64,000 nucleotides of DNA from Leishmania infantum JPCM5 (lineage: Eukaryota; Euglenozoa; Kinetoplastea; Trypanosomatida; Trypanosomatidae). A model generated the notes under the pieces. It worked only from the letters and a program-made list of their open reading frames with translations, was not told the origin of the DNA and searched no databases. The translations under genes were made by a program, and so were the position numbers. Shown piece after piece: positions 12,801 to 24,300 of the stretch. The DNA lies in NCBI RefSeq assembly GCF_000002875.2, contig NC_009415.2:382001-446000 (forward strand), read 5' to 3'. Within the stretch, counting starts at the first letter, position 1. Each line of letters begins with the position of its first letter.

Positions 12801-13433
12801 AAAGCAGCAGCAGCAGCCGACTTTTTTTTTCGTGCTGTTGCTGTTGTTTGTGTGTGGAGGGAGGAGGGGGTAGGGAGGGGCAACTGCTAGCGGAATCGAG
12901 TATCCAAACAAGAAGGAAACGAGTAGATCGGAAAACCAACGAAACCCCTGCACAACAACAAAAAAGGGAACAAAAAAAACTAGTGAATCCTGTGAAGGAG
13001 AGTATCCACACACACACACACACTGCTCTGGTCTGTTCCGCTGCGAGCACGCTGTGGAGGAAAAAAAAAGGGTTGGAGGACGGAGAGGCGAGCCTTGGGT
13101 GCCGCGTCTCCTTTCCGGGTACGCGTGAGCGTGGTTTTTTTTTTTCGTGTGCGTGTGCGTGTGCGTCTCAGTTGGTGCGCAATGCTGATGAAGCTGAGAA
13201 GGGCAATCCAAGCGAAGAAAGAGGCCTTTCAAACGGAAACTGTGACAGATATAAACGAGAAGAGGAGTGCAAGAGGCCTCGAATACAATGAAAATATGCA
13301 AGCGCACTTATCGGCGATGCGCCTGGACTGTGGATAGGTATGCCTCGTGGGTATCGCAGTAGGGAAACAGAGAGAGAGCACAAAAAGGAGCACACGACCA
13401 CACGGAAAAAAAGCGCTGAAGTCCAGCTATGTT

Positions 13434-13453
13434 TGTGTGTGTGTGTGTGTGTA
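13434..13453. repeat. TG/CA microsatellite
   Basis: An uninterrupted TG run of about ten units on the plus strand. Confidence 0.85.
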
Positions 13454-14159
13454 TGTTTTTTCTTTCTTCTCGTTTTCTCCGGGTGGTCGAGACACGTACG
13501 GGGTAGGAGAAGAAGGAGGGTGGGTGAAACGCGAGGAAAGTGTTCGCGCTTCTCGGCAGTGGCACAGCGGCTGGCCAGATGTCTAAAAGAATCTGATGAG
13601 CGACGGTGAGGGAGCACAAGAAGAACTCAAAACGAGACGCGGAAGAGAAAGAAACGAAAGGGATGTCTGTGTGTTTCTGTCTGTGTGTGTGTGTGTGTGT
13701 CAGCCCACACGCACCGAGATAATAATAGTGCTAAGCGTGTGAGTGCTTGTCCTTGTTCTGTGCTATCCTATCCGCTGTGGCTGCTGCTGCCGGCGATCGA
13801 CGGCCTCTCGAGAAGCAAAAGCCGCAGCGCGCAATGCACCGCTGCAAATCCTACAGGCTACTGGAGAGGGAGAAGAGAGAAGATATCCAACAATCCACAG
13901 CACGCACACGCGCACATGCACGGCGAGAACGACAGCAGGAGGGGGGGGGGGGCAAAAAAAGAGAGATCAACGCGAAGAAGCAGGACAGATGACGACAAGA
14001 GTGATGAGCTGAAAGAGGCACAAACGGCAGAGGGAGAAGAGGGGACAGCGGTAGCGCGGCTTCGGCCAACGAGTGAAAAGAAGGTAGATGAGGTACAAGA
14101 GAAGATGATGAGAGGCTCCTAAAAGCAAAACAAGAGCAACACGAAAAAGAAAGAAAGGG

Positions 14160-14181
14160 TGTGTGTGTGTGTGTGTGTGTC
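14160..14181. repeat. TG/CA microsatellite
   Basis: A TG run of about ten units. A similar run lies at 13682-13700. Confidence 0.85.
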
Positions 14182-15430
14182 TGTGAAAAAGAACAGAAAA
14201 GGGGCACGGGTGAGAAGAGCTGGATACTTGATTCGCTTAATACACTACCGCGCTACACCGCACGAGGAAAGAGAGCGAGAGAGAAAATGAAGGAGCCGCG
14301 AGGAAATCGATGTAGCGCGCTTCGACCACTTCGAAGCGCACCACTCTGCTGTCTCTTGTCCTCTCGCGAAAGCTGTTGCCGTTCGCGGTGCACTCCTTGT
14401 TCTCCCGCTCACTCGCTCCCACCTGCCGCGCTTCACCGTCGATGCGCGTGACTACAAGGCGAAGAGGAAGATGTAGGTGAAGAAAACACAACGCAGATAA
14501 AGAAGAGGAAGTGCAAGAGAGACAGAACAAAAAAAGGAGGAAGGGTGTGTGCGTGGCGCGGTGGGGCACCAAAGAAAGCGACCACGCAAGCACGTGAAGA
14601 AACAACACCACAAAAACGAAAACAAGAAAACACGCCGCGGCTGGAGGATGAAACAGACCAGCACCCGAGCGACAAGAAAGCGAAGACGGGAAGAAAAGGA
14701 GAAACAGAGGAGGCGTGGGAAAAGACGGTGACGCACTCACGCGCACAGACGTGCACACATCCGTTGTGGGTGAAAAGGAAAGAGGGTCAAGAGATAGAGA
14801 GCGAACAAAGAGTGTGAGCACAACAAAAAAGAATAAGCGAATGCGCACGGGAGGGAGTGGCGATCGGACGAGCTGAGGTGACAGCGCCAACAACACTACG
14901 ACGATACACTTTTATCGCGTGTTGACGGAGAGCAAGCAAATGTGGTGGTGGTGGGGGGGGGTACAACGAGAGAGAGGGAGGGGGCAGATGTACCAAAAAT
15001 ACGCGGCAAGAAAGCCAAAAAGAAAAAAAGAGCCGCTGAGTACGAAAATACGGTACGCAAGCTGGGCTCACGGTGTTCTGGCTAGCAAAATACGCACACG
15101 CGCAGCCTTCTATCTCCCTCACTACACCGCTCTCGCGCTACTCCGTTTTTGTTTGTTGTTTTGGCAAACAAGGTGAGGTGCTGCTTCAGCCGTAGACAGA
15201 GGAAAGTGAGTTGTGAGAGGGGGAGGAGGAGGAGGAGGATTGGCACGCTTATACAGACAAAGACAGAGAAACTACACTACAAAAACTTTCTCCCTACGAG
15301 TACTAAGGTCTACAAGAGCAGCAGCGGCAGCACGCGCACACACAAAAAAAAAGAAAACAACGCGCACAAACTTCAAGAAGAGATGGATGGAAGGACGCGG
15401 CGAAAGGGTGAGGGGGGCGACCACAGCAAC

Positions 15431-15466
15431 AGGTGAGGGAAGGTGAGGGAAGGTGAGGGGAGGTGA
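15431..15466. repeat. Short 10-bp tandem repeat
   Basis: The unit AGGTGAGGGA occurs about three and a half times in a row with minor changes (third unit AGGTGAGGGG, then AGGTGA). Confidence 0.8.
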
Positions 15467-17839
15467 GACAAGGAGAGGCGCCAAGACAACGACAAGGAGA
15501 AACAGAGAAGACTGGGAATGAAGAAACAAAAAATAAAGAGAGGGTGAGACGCACACACACACGCACCCAGAAGTGGGGGTAGAGAAGGGGGCGTGCGCAG
15601 TGGTGTATCTTCTTTTTTTTTCTTGCGCTGCTTGCCTGCCACTACTGCTACGTGAATTGGAAAAAGGACGCCTATGTACAGTAGAAGGTAAAGAGCGGCA
15701 AAAACGAGAGAGCGCACCCGCGCAGAGGCCACAGAGACAGGCAGGGGTGCACGTATGCAGAAGCGAAACCCGAGAGTGCGAAAAAGACTGTAAGCGGCGA
15801 AAAATGAGTAGCAGCCGAGCACTTGTTTTCCGCGTATCTGTCTTTGTACAGTCGTTCTGTTTCTGTAACTCTCTGAAATTCGAGCCGTGCTGATGAAGGA
15901 GAAGACGCGCACAGATGATGAGGACCAAACGACGGGCCGAGAGAATGAAAAGTGCAGCAGGTGAGCTATGCTTGGCTGCTCTGCACGCCCTCGTTCTCCC
16001 TCGGTCTCTATGTAGGTCGTTGTCCGCAAATGTTTCCTTCGGTGCTTCTGCAGAGTGAGAGAGAGTGTGTGTGTGAAAACGATGTGAATCGCAGCGACGG
16101 AGGAACGGCGGCACGGCAAAGGTCGGCCACACGAACGAACAGCAACAACAACGCAAACAAGCACACACAAAAAAAATCCTTCAAGCAGCGCCTTTCAGCA
16201 CGTGGAGGAAGAGAGCCAGACGGAGAGAGGGGGAAAGGAGGGAGGGAAAGAGGGAGGATTGGACAACACAACACGCACACGCGCAGGGAACAGAGAGAGA
16301 TAGAGAGATAAATGGAGGTAGCGCACAAAGGAAGAGCACTCACAACAACTAAAAAAAAAACGGAGATGATGATCACGTATGTGTGTCGTAAGCCTCCACT
16401 ATTTTGATCGATGATGTGTCAGAGGAGAGAGGGACGAAGTACCTCGATGGCGTTCGCGGACGATTTGTGAAGGAGAGAAAGAGGCGTAGAGCAGAAGACT
16501 AGTATGCAGTGCGGGAGTGAGAAGTACGAGGTACGAGGGAGAAAGGCAAGAGGGAGAGGGAGTTGTGTCACCTGTTTCTCTTCGGAGCAGTAATTTTACC
16601 TGTGTATATGCGCCGTGCAAACCGTTGTTGTTGTTCGCGGTTATTGTGTCGGATAAATTGAGCAGAGACGAGTGTACACGTGTGCACGGTGTGAGAGGAT
16701 GCGGTGTATTTGTTTTTGTTGAAGGTCGTTGTGGTTGTTTGGTGTCGTGTGCCACAGTGTCCAGGGGGATGACGTAGCGGGGTACAGTGGCACACGTGCG
16801 CGCAGAGATGCATACGCGCGTGCAACCATATGGAGAAAGTGTTGAAGGAGGGGAAACGAAGAGGAGCATAGAGGCAGGATAGAGGCTCCACCTCACACAA
16901 AGGCGGGGCACGAATGCGAAAACCTGCAACCAGCACGACGGAAAGGCAACAATGCCAGAGGATTACATATGGCATGTCTGCGCTGTCACGTGTGACACAG
17001 CCACTGAAGTAGAGAGTGTGGCGTACTAGATGTGCAGTACTCGCGGGTATCTGGAGAAAGGGTGAAAAAAGGCATGCAAAGAAGATGATAGCACAACAAC
17101 GCTGTGTAGGCATCTCGTCGATTCTCTCGCGCCACAGCGCAAATGCCACCACCGCGGCAGGCACGTAGCTGCTCCAAAGTCACATTAGGACTTAGGAAGG
17201 GAGATTCCCCATGGAAAAAAAAAAGCAATGAAAAGAAAAAAGAGAGGTGGGGAGCGAAAGGGGGACAGGACGACACCACCACACAGCAAAGACCCAACGA
17301 TAAAGAGCACAAAACGCCAACGGGGAGCGTGACGCGATGACGTGTTTACCCGCTGCAGTCCGCGAGGAGACGCAGAAGAGCATGAAATAAAAAAAGAACG
17401 AGGCCTCCTACGATACAAAACGCGTTCGAGCACACAAAGGAGGGAGGCGTGCAGCATTTTCTTGGTGCGTCGAAGCCAGCCGCACTGCGCGTGATACACA
17501 ACGACGAGAACAGCAATGATAAAGGCAGACGCGGCAGATCGTGTGGGGTCGCCAGAAGAAAGCACGCGCGCGACAGCAAGCATTTTTTGTGTCTTTCGGA
17601 GAGACAACTCAGAGTTTGCTCAAGCGCATATGTGAGGAGGGCGGCAGGAATGAGGTCTGGTGAGGCTGGCCTAAATCGCAAACCTGGCAGCGGGCAGCAG
17701 GCAGCAGGCGGCAGGGCCCACTGCGCGAGTTGGCCCCCCCCCCGACTCCACACTCCTCCCGCACACCTACGCTGCTGCGAGAAGTACACACGCATTCGAG
17801 CGATATTGATTTAGGCCGCTCCGTTTCCTACATCCGGCC

Positions 17840-20158
17840 TTACGCATTGAAGAGAGTCACGATGTGGTTGGGTGGAAGTTGGCGCCAGAAGCCCTCCGTC
17901 TCGCGTATGTCGAGCAGCCGCTGCGACACCACATTAACGCTTTCGAAGAACTGATGCGGGAAAAAGGTGACGTCGCGAGCGCTGCCGTTCCTGTCCGTCT
18001 CCGCGAAAAGTGCGGCGCACAGATGCGGGTTGCCGGTGGGGGCGGCAGCCAGGCGGTCGGCGAGTAGCTTACTAGGCTCCCCAAGCACCTCCGTCGCCCG
18101 TCCGTTCGCTAGCATGTAGGCGCTTCGGGCAATGCCGGGGTGCACCTCCTCCATCGCAAGTCCTACGGAGACAAGAACGTTCAGCACATAGCGCGAGAAG
18201 GACTCGTCACGGCGGCACAAGGCAGCCGTGTCGGCGGAGTTCCAAAACGCCTCACTGGCGTAGGTGCAGCTGGAGGCGGAGCCGCTGCTGTCCTTCAGCT
18301 GCGCTGCGTCATCATCCTTGTCCTCGATATCGTCATTGTCCAGCGGGTCATCACGGCTGCTCATGCGGTGGATGTTCGCATCCTCGCAGTGGCTGCCGTC
18401 GTAATCGCCGTCTTCGTTCACCATTTCCAGCAGCGACCCCGCCACATCCTCATCGACGAATGAGCCCAGTGGGAGGGACGGAGCAAAACGACGCTTGACT
18501 AGCGAACACGCCGCAGGGGCACCAATCGCGGCGGCAGCTCCTGCGACGGCACCCGGGCCACGGCCCTCATGCAATGCCCCGAGCACCTGGGAATGCGTCA
18601 GTTTCTCAGCATGGCGCTGCTCCGGCACCGCAACTGCTTTGCCACGCTGTCGAGCACGCAACAGCAGCGTGGAGGGCGGAGTCTGCGCAAAGGTGACGAG
18701 CACCGCCTCCACGTGCGGTATGGCATCCCCGACGCGGCGGCGCAGCACACACAAAAGAGCGCTAACGAGGTGCGCCAGCATCCACAACTGCGTGACGCGC
18801 TGAGGGACAGTCGCGGTACAGTCTCCGGAGGCGGTCTGCGCGGCGCCTCCCGTCACGGCTCTGTTCGAGTCCAGGAAGGCGAGCAGCTGCGTCAGCTCCG
18901 ACAAGGTGTCCTGAATGCACGCGTCGGAAGTGAAACGACCGGAGCGGTGCATCGCGTCAAGCGCCATGGCCTCCGCCCGCCGCGCAATCGACGGGCCATC
19001 CAGCTGACTCTCGTGAGTGGCAGCACTGTCGCGAAGGCCCTGGAAGGCGGCGGCGAGCTGCTGCATGAAGTCGAGAGGAGAGCCGCCGCCAGGGAACACG
19101 AAAGGCATCTGAAGGTCCAAGAGCCCGGAGCACGTTGCTTTCAGTTGCGGCAGCGTCGCAGCTGCGTCACCGCAGCAGTCGCTCGGGTGCGTCGCCATTG
19201 CTGATCCGCCGTCACAGGTGGCACAGCCAGCGCATCCGCGTGCAGCGACGGGTGCACCAACAGCCCCTGCGGTCCCTTTAGCAGATATATCCGACGAAAC
19301 CTCTCCGCCAGCGCAAGAGGCGCATTCCGTGGACTCCGGTAACCCCTTCCAGCAGCTGCAGCAGCCACAGCAGTTCACGCCGGAGCAGCCACACCCGCAC
19401 CCAGTCGCAGCAACCTTGCGAATCGACTGCACCGCGAGAGCGGTCAGTGCGTTGTTGGCCGCCTTCATGCGACGATCACCCACGCCACCGCCACCGCGGC
19501 CCCCGCCGCTGCTGCTTGCGCCTCCTGCCGTGCTTGGTTTTGGGGTGCCACTGCCGCTGCCTACCACCAGCAGCACATCGTTCAGTGTGCACTCCGCCAG
19601 GTGCCCGCGACCGAAGCCACAAGGGGTGCCGTTGGCTACGTCAGCGTCGTACGCCATGCAGTCGAGAATCGGCTGCTTTGATGGGCTGCACTTGAGGCGC
19701 AGCGGCGGCTTATCGGGGCCGTTGGGCAGCTCCATCCCACAGTATGTAGTCATCTTCGCCGCTGCATCTTTGGTGGCAAACTCCACGAAGCCGTACACCC
19801 ATTTCTGGTGCGTGGCGGCGTTGCCGCAAATGCGCACGCGCAGGTACTCACCGCAGTCCTCGAAGACATCGGCGAGGATCCTCTGCTTCATGAAGGGCGG
19901 TAGGCAGCGAAGGTGCACTGTGCGGGCGAGCACCTCGGCGCGCGACAGCCGCATCATCGAGGTGTTCGAGGATGACACCGAGACGTTGCTGATGATTTGC
20001 GTCGAGTTGCAGATTGCCGTGAGGAGCGATGCCGCCGGCGGGGCGTCGACGCCGATGGAGTCCGCAAGGGCTACCGTGGCTAAAGGCGCGGTGTTCGGCA
20101 TGGGGCTCGGTACCTCATCAGGAGAGCGTTCAGAGCCCTCGCTGCGCGCGGAAGACAT
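17840..20158 (-). CDS. RRM-domain RNA-binding protein (paralog 2) with cysteine-rich insert, 772 aa
   Basis: This is the tandem paralog of the gene at 7190-9892. The RRM lies at about residues 79-163 and shares CGEYLRVRICGN and YGFVEFAT with the paralog. The two proteins also align through the C-terminal half (RYVLNVLV, MEEVHP, FFPHQFF). A distinctive feature is a Cys cluster at about residues 254-329 with some 15 cysteines, several as CxC and CC pairs. It directly follows a Gly/Ser-rich linker and is absent from paralog 1. An acidic, Asp-rich stretch precedes the C-terminal domain. The start is the ATG at 20158 (MSSARSEGSE); the longer reading uses a non-ATG start. RNA binding is inferred from the RRM. 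The Cys cluster could bind metal or form disulphides, but no standard zinc-finger spacing is evident. Confidence 0.85.
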   Translation of the reverse strand: MSSARSEGSERSPDEVPSPMPNTAPLATVALADSIGVDAPPAASLLTAICNSTQIISNVSVSSSNTSMMRLSRAEVLARTVHLRCLPPFMKQRILADVFEDCGEYLRVRICGNAATHQKWVYGFVEFATKDAAAKMTTYCGMELPNGPDKPPLRLKCSPSKQPILDCMAYDADVANGTPCGFGRGHLAECTLNDVLLVVGSGSGTPKPSTAGGASSSGGGRGGGGVGDRRMKAANNALTALAVQSIRKVAATGCGCGCSGVNCCGCCSCWKGLPESTECASCAGGEVSSDISAKGTAGAVGAPVAARGCAGCATCDGGSAMATHPSDCCGDAAATLPQLKATCSGLLDLQMPFVFPGGGSPLDFMQQLAAAFQGLRDSAATHESQLDGPSIARRAEAMALDAMHRSGRFTSDACIQDTLSELTQLLAFLDSNRAVTGGAAQTASGDCTATVPQRVTQLWMLAHLVSALLCVLRRRVGDAIPHVEAVLVTFAQTPPSTLLLRARQRGKAVAVPEQRHAEKLTHSQVLGALHEGRGPGAVAGAAAAIGAPAACSLVKRRFAPSLPLGSFVDEDVAGSLLEMVNEDGDYDGSHCEDANIHRMSSRDDPLDNDDIEDKDDDAAQLKDSSGSASSCTYASEAFWNSADTAALCRRDESFSRYVLNVLVSVGLAMEEVHPGIARSAYMLANGRATEVLGEPSKLLADRLAAAPTGNPHLCAALFAETDRNGSARDVTFFPHQFFESVNVVSQRLLDIRETEGFWRQLPPNHIVTLFNA

Positions 20159-23145
20159 GATGAGCCGAGGCCGTCCGCAGTAAGACAAAATCAATCAAGC
20201 AAGTGTGTCCTGTAAGAAAACACGTCACGCGTGCTCACAGACCACGTCCAGCGCTTGCACTTCGCACGGAAGGGGCTCGGCGGGAATGCCGTTCTGAGTG
20301 CTGCGATAGACAAGAAGTCAGCGTGAAGAGATGCAGCCGCGGCACCGCCAACACCACTGAATAGGCGGAATGTAAAGTGAAGCCGGCACCGCTAGAGAAA
20401 ACCCGCTGAGAGACGAGAAACAACAAGGGAGATGGCAGGGCGCGGGAGCGAAGACGCACAGACGAGGAGAAGAGAGAAAGAGGCGCACGCAGACACAGCC
20501 AGCACACACAGAAAAAAATGCAGGAACTACGACAGAGAGGAAGACGACGCAGACACCACACCAACGAAAATCAGGAAGTCGCGCAGAAACGAGTCGACAA
20601 CAGGCGAGGACGCACGCACGCATACAGAGAGAGCGCGAGAAAGCATGCCGGAGGCTAAAGGCAATGGAAAGACTGATCGCCAGAAGCACAGAAACAAACG
20701 AATCGAGGTAACGCGTGTGATGCAGTGTGAAATAAAATCAAGGAAGGTATAGGTGAAATAACAAAAAAAAAAGATAGAGCAAGAGGCGTGCGCTATGCAC
20801 GTCATGCAAGTGATACGCGACAGGAGAGCAGATGGAGCGAGCACCACACTGCTGAACTGGTGCGCGGTGTGAGCGGACGTGAAAGGCGCCACCCCCGAAA
20901 TATGCAATAAAAGATGATGGGATCGGCCAGAGCGTCTTTCTGTTTCTGTGCCGTGCGTTCCTTTATCTGTGACGCCTCTTGCGTGCGTGCGCACTTCCAC
21001 GCAACTTGTACTTGCTTGATGCAGGCTCGATGGGAGCGGAGTAGAGCACCAATGCGCGATGAGAGCACCGAGCGAAGCGGTACGTGATGGGTGAGACTGC
21101 GTGCTGCCCGAGGACCGCAAGCGCCTTGCGCCAAAGAGAGAGAGAGAGACAAGAGATGAGAAGGTCTTGTGAGAACTGTGGACACGGATTCAATGGAGGT
21201 CTTGTGCACATGCGCACGTTCGCCAAGAGTGTGGGAGAACGGCTGGGGTGGGCGTCGGCTGGAAGTGCAACAGCAACACGAAAAAATGAAAAGACAAGCG
21301 GAGACCTGGTCAAGGAATATGACCCTTTCAAACGAGACACACGCACGCATGCACAAATTCCCTGAACATGTGCCGCGCGCGTGCGATAGCGAGGCAAGGA
21401 GCGCGCCGCTTGATGCACTATATCTAGTTGCGCTACAAAAAAAAAGGCGAACTGCGCGCGTGACGGATATATATGTGCGCGAGTGGTGCACGAGGCGTTC
21501 AAGGCGCGCGAGAAGTACACTGGCGAGAGATGTACAGACAACTTCAGTACAGGGCAGCTCGGCATGCGTGGGCACCGACCGTGCAGAGGGAAGGGAAGAG
21601 AGGATACGCAAGCCAGCAGGCACATGGAGTGCAGACAGCGAGGGGAAGAAGGGCAGATATGGCGTCCAGACGTGCAAGGTGCTTTCGTTTGAGAGGGCGT
21701 TGCATTGCAGCAGCGACACAATATGGGCGCTTCATGATTCGCCGGGCACCATTACTCGAGTGCCAGCCAATCACGCGGTGAGACGAGTAAGAGCCCTTCT
21801 CCCTTTTTCAGCAGCCGGAGTCGCAGCGGCACTTCCAGTGCTCCTTCTTGTGTGGGGGCGGTGAAACAAATTCGGCTGCGTCCCATGGCCCCTGCGCAAG
21901 CGCTTCGAGTAGAAGTCTGCAGTATTTCCTGCAGCGGCACCCCTGCCTCCGCGCACGTGCGAGTCGATCTATCTGTGTGTGTGTGTGTGTGTGTGTGCGT
22001 GTGTGTGTGTGTGTGCGTGTTCCTTCCATGCACCAAAGATGAGGAAGGGCAGCGCAGGCTTGCTGGCGGTATGCCGTGCACACGCGTGGTCGACAAGGAA
22101 ACTTTGGCAGCGCCAAGATGTACAGCCGAGGTGAGGAGCGGCCCCGCTCAGCTAACGCCGCGGCGCATCACCTCCCTGTAAGGGCTCCGACAGGGCTGGG
22201 GCAGCACAGAGTAAGAGAAAACGCTTCTTCGCGTTCGCTTTCTTTTCAGCTGAGGCGCCATCCACAGCGACTCAGACGCCCCCTTCAGCGCAGAAATGAG
22301 GTACTTCTCATGAACTTCACGCGAAAGTGAAAAGGCGGCATTGAAAGAGAAAACACATAAGAAACGGGCGCAGCGGAGAGATACCGAAAGAACCCCCGAC
22401 CACCTCCACCAACCACCCCGAAAAGAGGAAGGTGGAGGGGCACAGACAGACAGATATCGACGTATATACATACATGAACATATATATATATATAGATATA
22501 GCTGCGGGTGTAGAGAGAAGACTACGCTTACGTGCTTCCAAAAAAAAAAAAACGAGTCGAAGGAACCACAAAAAGTCAGCATAAGCATATACATATATAT
22601 ATATAGATAGATACAACCATTCAAGCGAAGAGTCACCACGCAGCGCACGCAAAAGGAGTGACGCGTCATCTCATCTAAGAGGCCAAAGACAACTACGGAG
22701 CCGCAAACGTGCATGCCACCGCCTCACCACCGCCACCCGCCTCCTGGCCACTCTTACAAACCACTCACACCGCTCCGGCCGCGGCACAGCTTCCTGAAAG
22801 GGCACAACGAAAAGAGAAGCGCGCATGGCAAGGATACCGGGAAGGAAAAACAGGTGTTGGTGCATGTATCCGCTTTTTTGTGCTTGTTGTCGTGTGGGCC
22901 TGTAGGGTGCGGACTGCTCGAATTCGTCAGGAGGGAGCAGAGGACGCTGCATCCAGCTTCAACTGCTTTCCACCGTGTCCGCATGTGTCGGCTGCGAGTC
23001 CAGGGGAGACATGAACGACAGAGACAAGGAGAGAACGAGTTACGCGAAAGCCATGCCCCTACCCCCGCATGCGGCCAAGCAACCCGCACTCTTGCTCTCT
23101 ATGTCAGATATGCACCGGAGAGCACAGCGGGGGCACTACTACGCT
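20159..23145. other. Intergenic region between RRM paralog 2 and the Ala/Lys-rich gene
   Basis: No supported gene. The region contains a long TG tract (21974-22020) and two TA/GATA tracts (22479-22500 and 22592-22612). Open frames here are repeat translations. Most of it should be 5' leader of paralog 2 and 3' UTR of the 23146-24300 gene. Confidence 0.55.
21974..22020. repeat. TG/CA microsatellite
   Basis: A TG run of about 47 nt broken twice by GC. It is the longest dinucleotide tract in the window. Confidence 0.9.
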
Positions 23146-24300
23146 TTAAAGTTCAGTCGCATCCTCCTCGGGCTGCTCGGCAGGTTCCTCCTTAGCATCT
23201 GTCGCCTCCGGATCCGCGTGCTTGGCCGCAGCAGCGGCCTCCTTCTCCCCCGCAGGAGCGCTGAGCACCCCATCGACCTCAGCCGTGGCTTCCTCTACGA
23301 TGTTCTTGTCGGCGCACGCCTGATCCGCTGGCGCCTCCGCTGCCGCCGCAGACTTCTCTGTCTGCGACTGTGCAGCGGCACCGTGCTCCGCGCTCTTAGC
23401 GTTAGTCTTAGCAGCAGCAGCAGCAGCCGGGATCGCTTTCTTGGCAGGCTTTTGCTTCGGGGAACCTTTTGCCGCAGCGGCAGCCTCGGCTGTCGTAGCC
23501 GCTGCCGTCTTCCTCTTCGCAGACTCTTGCGAGCTGGCGGCCGGCTCCATGCAGTGAGACCTGCCGTTCTCGTCCTGCGTCTTTTTGGATACCCTCACAG
23601 TCTTCTTTGGGTTGGTCGCCTTGACAGTGCCCTGCCCCGCGGTCTGGGAATGTGGCGGCCGCCTGCCCTCAGCCCCTGCGGTGTTTCCGTTGCGGCGGCG
23701 CCGACGAGACGCCGTCTTGACGGCGCCGGCCCCACTGTCGCTCGCAGCCGCGACTGTTGCGTAGGACTCGTGTGCTTTCTGCAAGCGCGCGTGCTTGAGG
23801 TGCGGTCCCGGCACCCTCTTTTTTCCCCTCGCAGCCATGACTGTGTGGTCAGCCGCAGTGGTCTCCTGGGGAGACTGTGCCTTAGCAGCCTTCGCCTTCT
23901 CAGCGGCCAGCTGCATGACGGCCTTTGCCTCAGCTGCGCTGGCAGCCGCACCTGCACCAGCTCCAGACCTCGAAACGCGACCGCGCGACGATGGATGCAC
24001 CACCGTGCCCTCGTAGGGCACCGCGTGCGATTTGCCGCCGTTCGCAGAGCCAGCTGCGGCAGTCCTCCCGGCATCAGAGAAGTGCAGTCCGCCGGCGGAT
24101 GGGCGGCTCAAAATCCGCGTGTGCGGCACTGAGACTGTGGACTGAATGGCGCGATTGGGATGCGCCTTAGAAGCGAGCTCTGTAGCCGAGACGCTAAAGC
24201 CATCCTCACGGGCAGGCGGTCCCGCAGTCATGTTGATCCCATTCTGGCCAGCCGGGCTCACCTCAGCAGGTGTCTCAAACTCGTGAGCGACTGCGGACAT
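23146..24300 (-). CDS. Ala/Lys-rich basic low-complexity protein, 384 aa
   Basis: I do not recognise a family. The protein is dominated by Ala, Lys, Glu, Pro and Ser, with repeated AAxxK-type segments from about residue 115 onward. An arginine run at 199-203 could be a nuclear localisation signal. The C-terminus is acidic (EEPAEQPEED). There is no signal peptide or membrane segment. The middle resembles histone-H1-like or nucleolar Lys/Ala/Pro tails in composition only, which is weak evidence for nucleic-acid binding. The ATG at 24300 (MSAVAHEFET) was chosen because upstream in-frame sequence is Cys/Val/Leu-rich repeat translation typical of a microsatellite 5' UTR. Its frame stays open for 384 codons in GC-rich, codon-biased sequence, which supports a real gene. 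Confidence 0.7.
   Translation of the reverse strand: MSAVAHEFETPAEVSPAGQNGINMTAGPPAREDGFSVSATELASKAHPNRAIQSTVSVPHTRILSRPSAGGLHFSDAGRTAAAGSANGGKSHAVPYEGTVVHPSSRGRVSRSGAGAGAAASAAEAKAVMQLAAEKAKAAKAQSPQETTAADHTVMAARGKKRVPGPHLKHARLQKAHESYATVAAASDSGAGAVKTASRRRRRNGNTAGAEGRRPPHSQTAGQGTVKATNPKKTVRVSKKTQDENGRSHCMEPAASSQESAKRKTAAATTAEAAAAAKGSPKQKPAKKAIPAAAAAAKTNAKSAEHGAAAQSQTEKSAAAAEAPADQACADKNIVEEATAEVDGVLSAPAGEKEAAAAAKHADPEATDAKEEPAEQPEEDATEL

Larger units (their letters stand above)
9893..17839. other. Long intergenic region between the RRM paralogs
   Basis: About 7.9 kb without a recognisable gene. The plus strand is strongly purine-rich (GA, AAAA, GGAGG runs), so the coding strand is pyrimidine-rich. 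It probably holds the 5' leader of paralog 1 and the 3' UTR of paralog 2, with splice and polyadenylation signals. Microsatellites include TG runs at 13434-13453, 13682-13700 and 14160-14181, CA at about 13007-13022 and a 10-bp tandem at 15431-15466. Confidence 0.6.

Noticed and set aside
15272..16168. 298-codon minus-strand open frame
   Set aside because: Same pyrimidine-tract composition; dominated by Ser, Pro, Leu and Phe runs and a TG/CA repeat translation.
20802..21719. 305-codon minus-strand open frame
   Set aside because: No domain, neighbouring frames equally open, starts within repeat-rich leader sequence.
22975..24132. 385-codon plus-strand open frame
   Set aside because: Antisense to the Ala/Lys-rich gene; Arg/Leu/Ser-rich with no motif.
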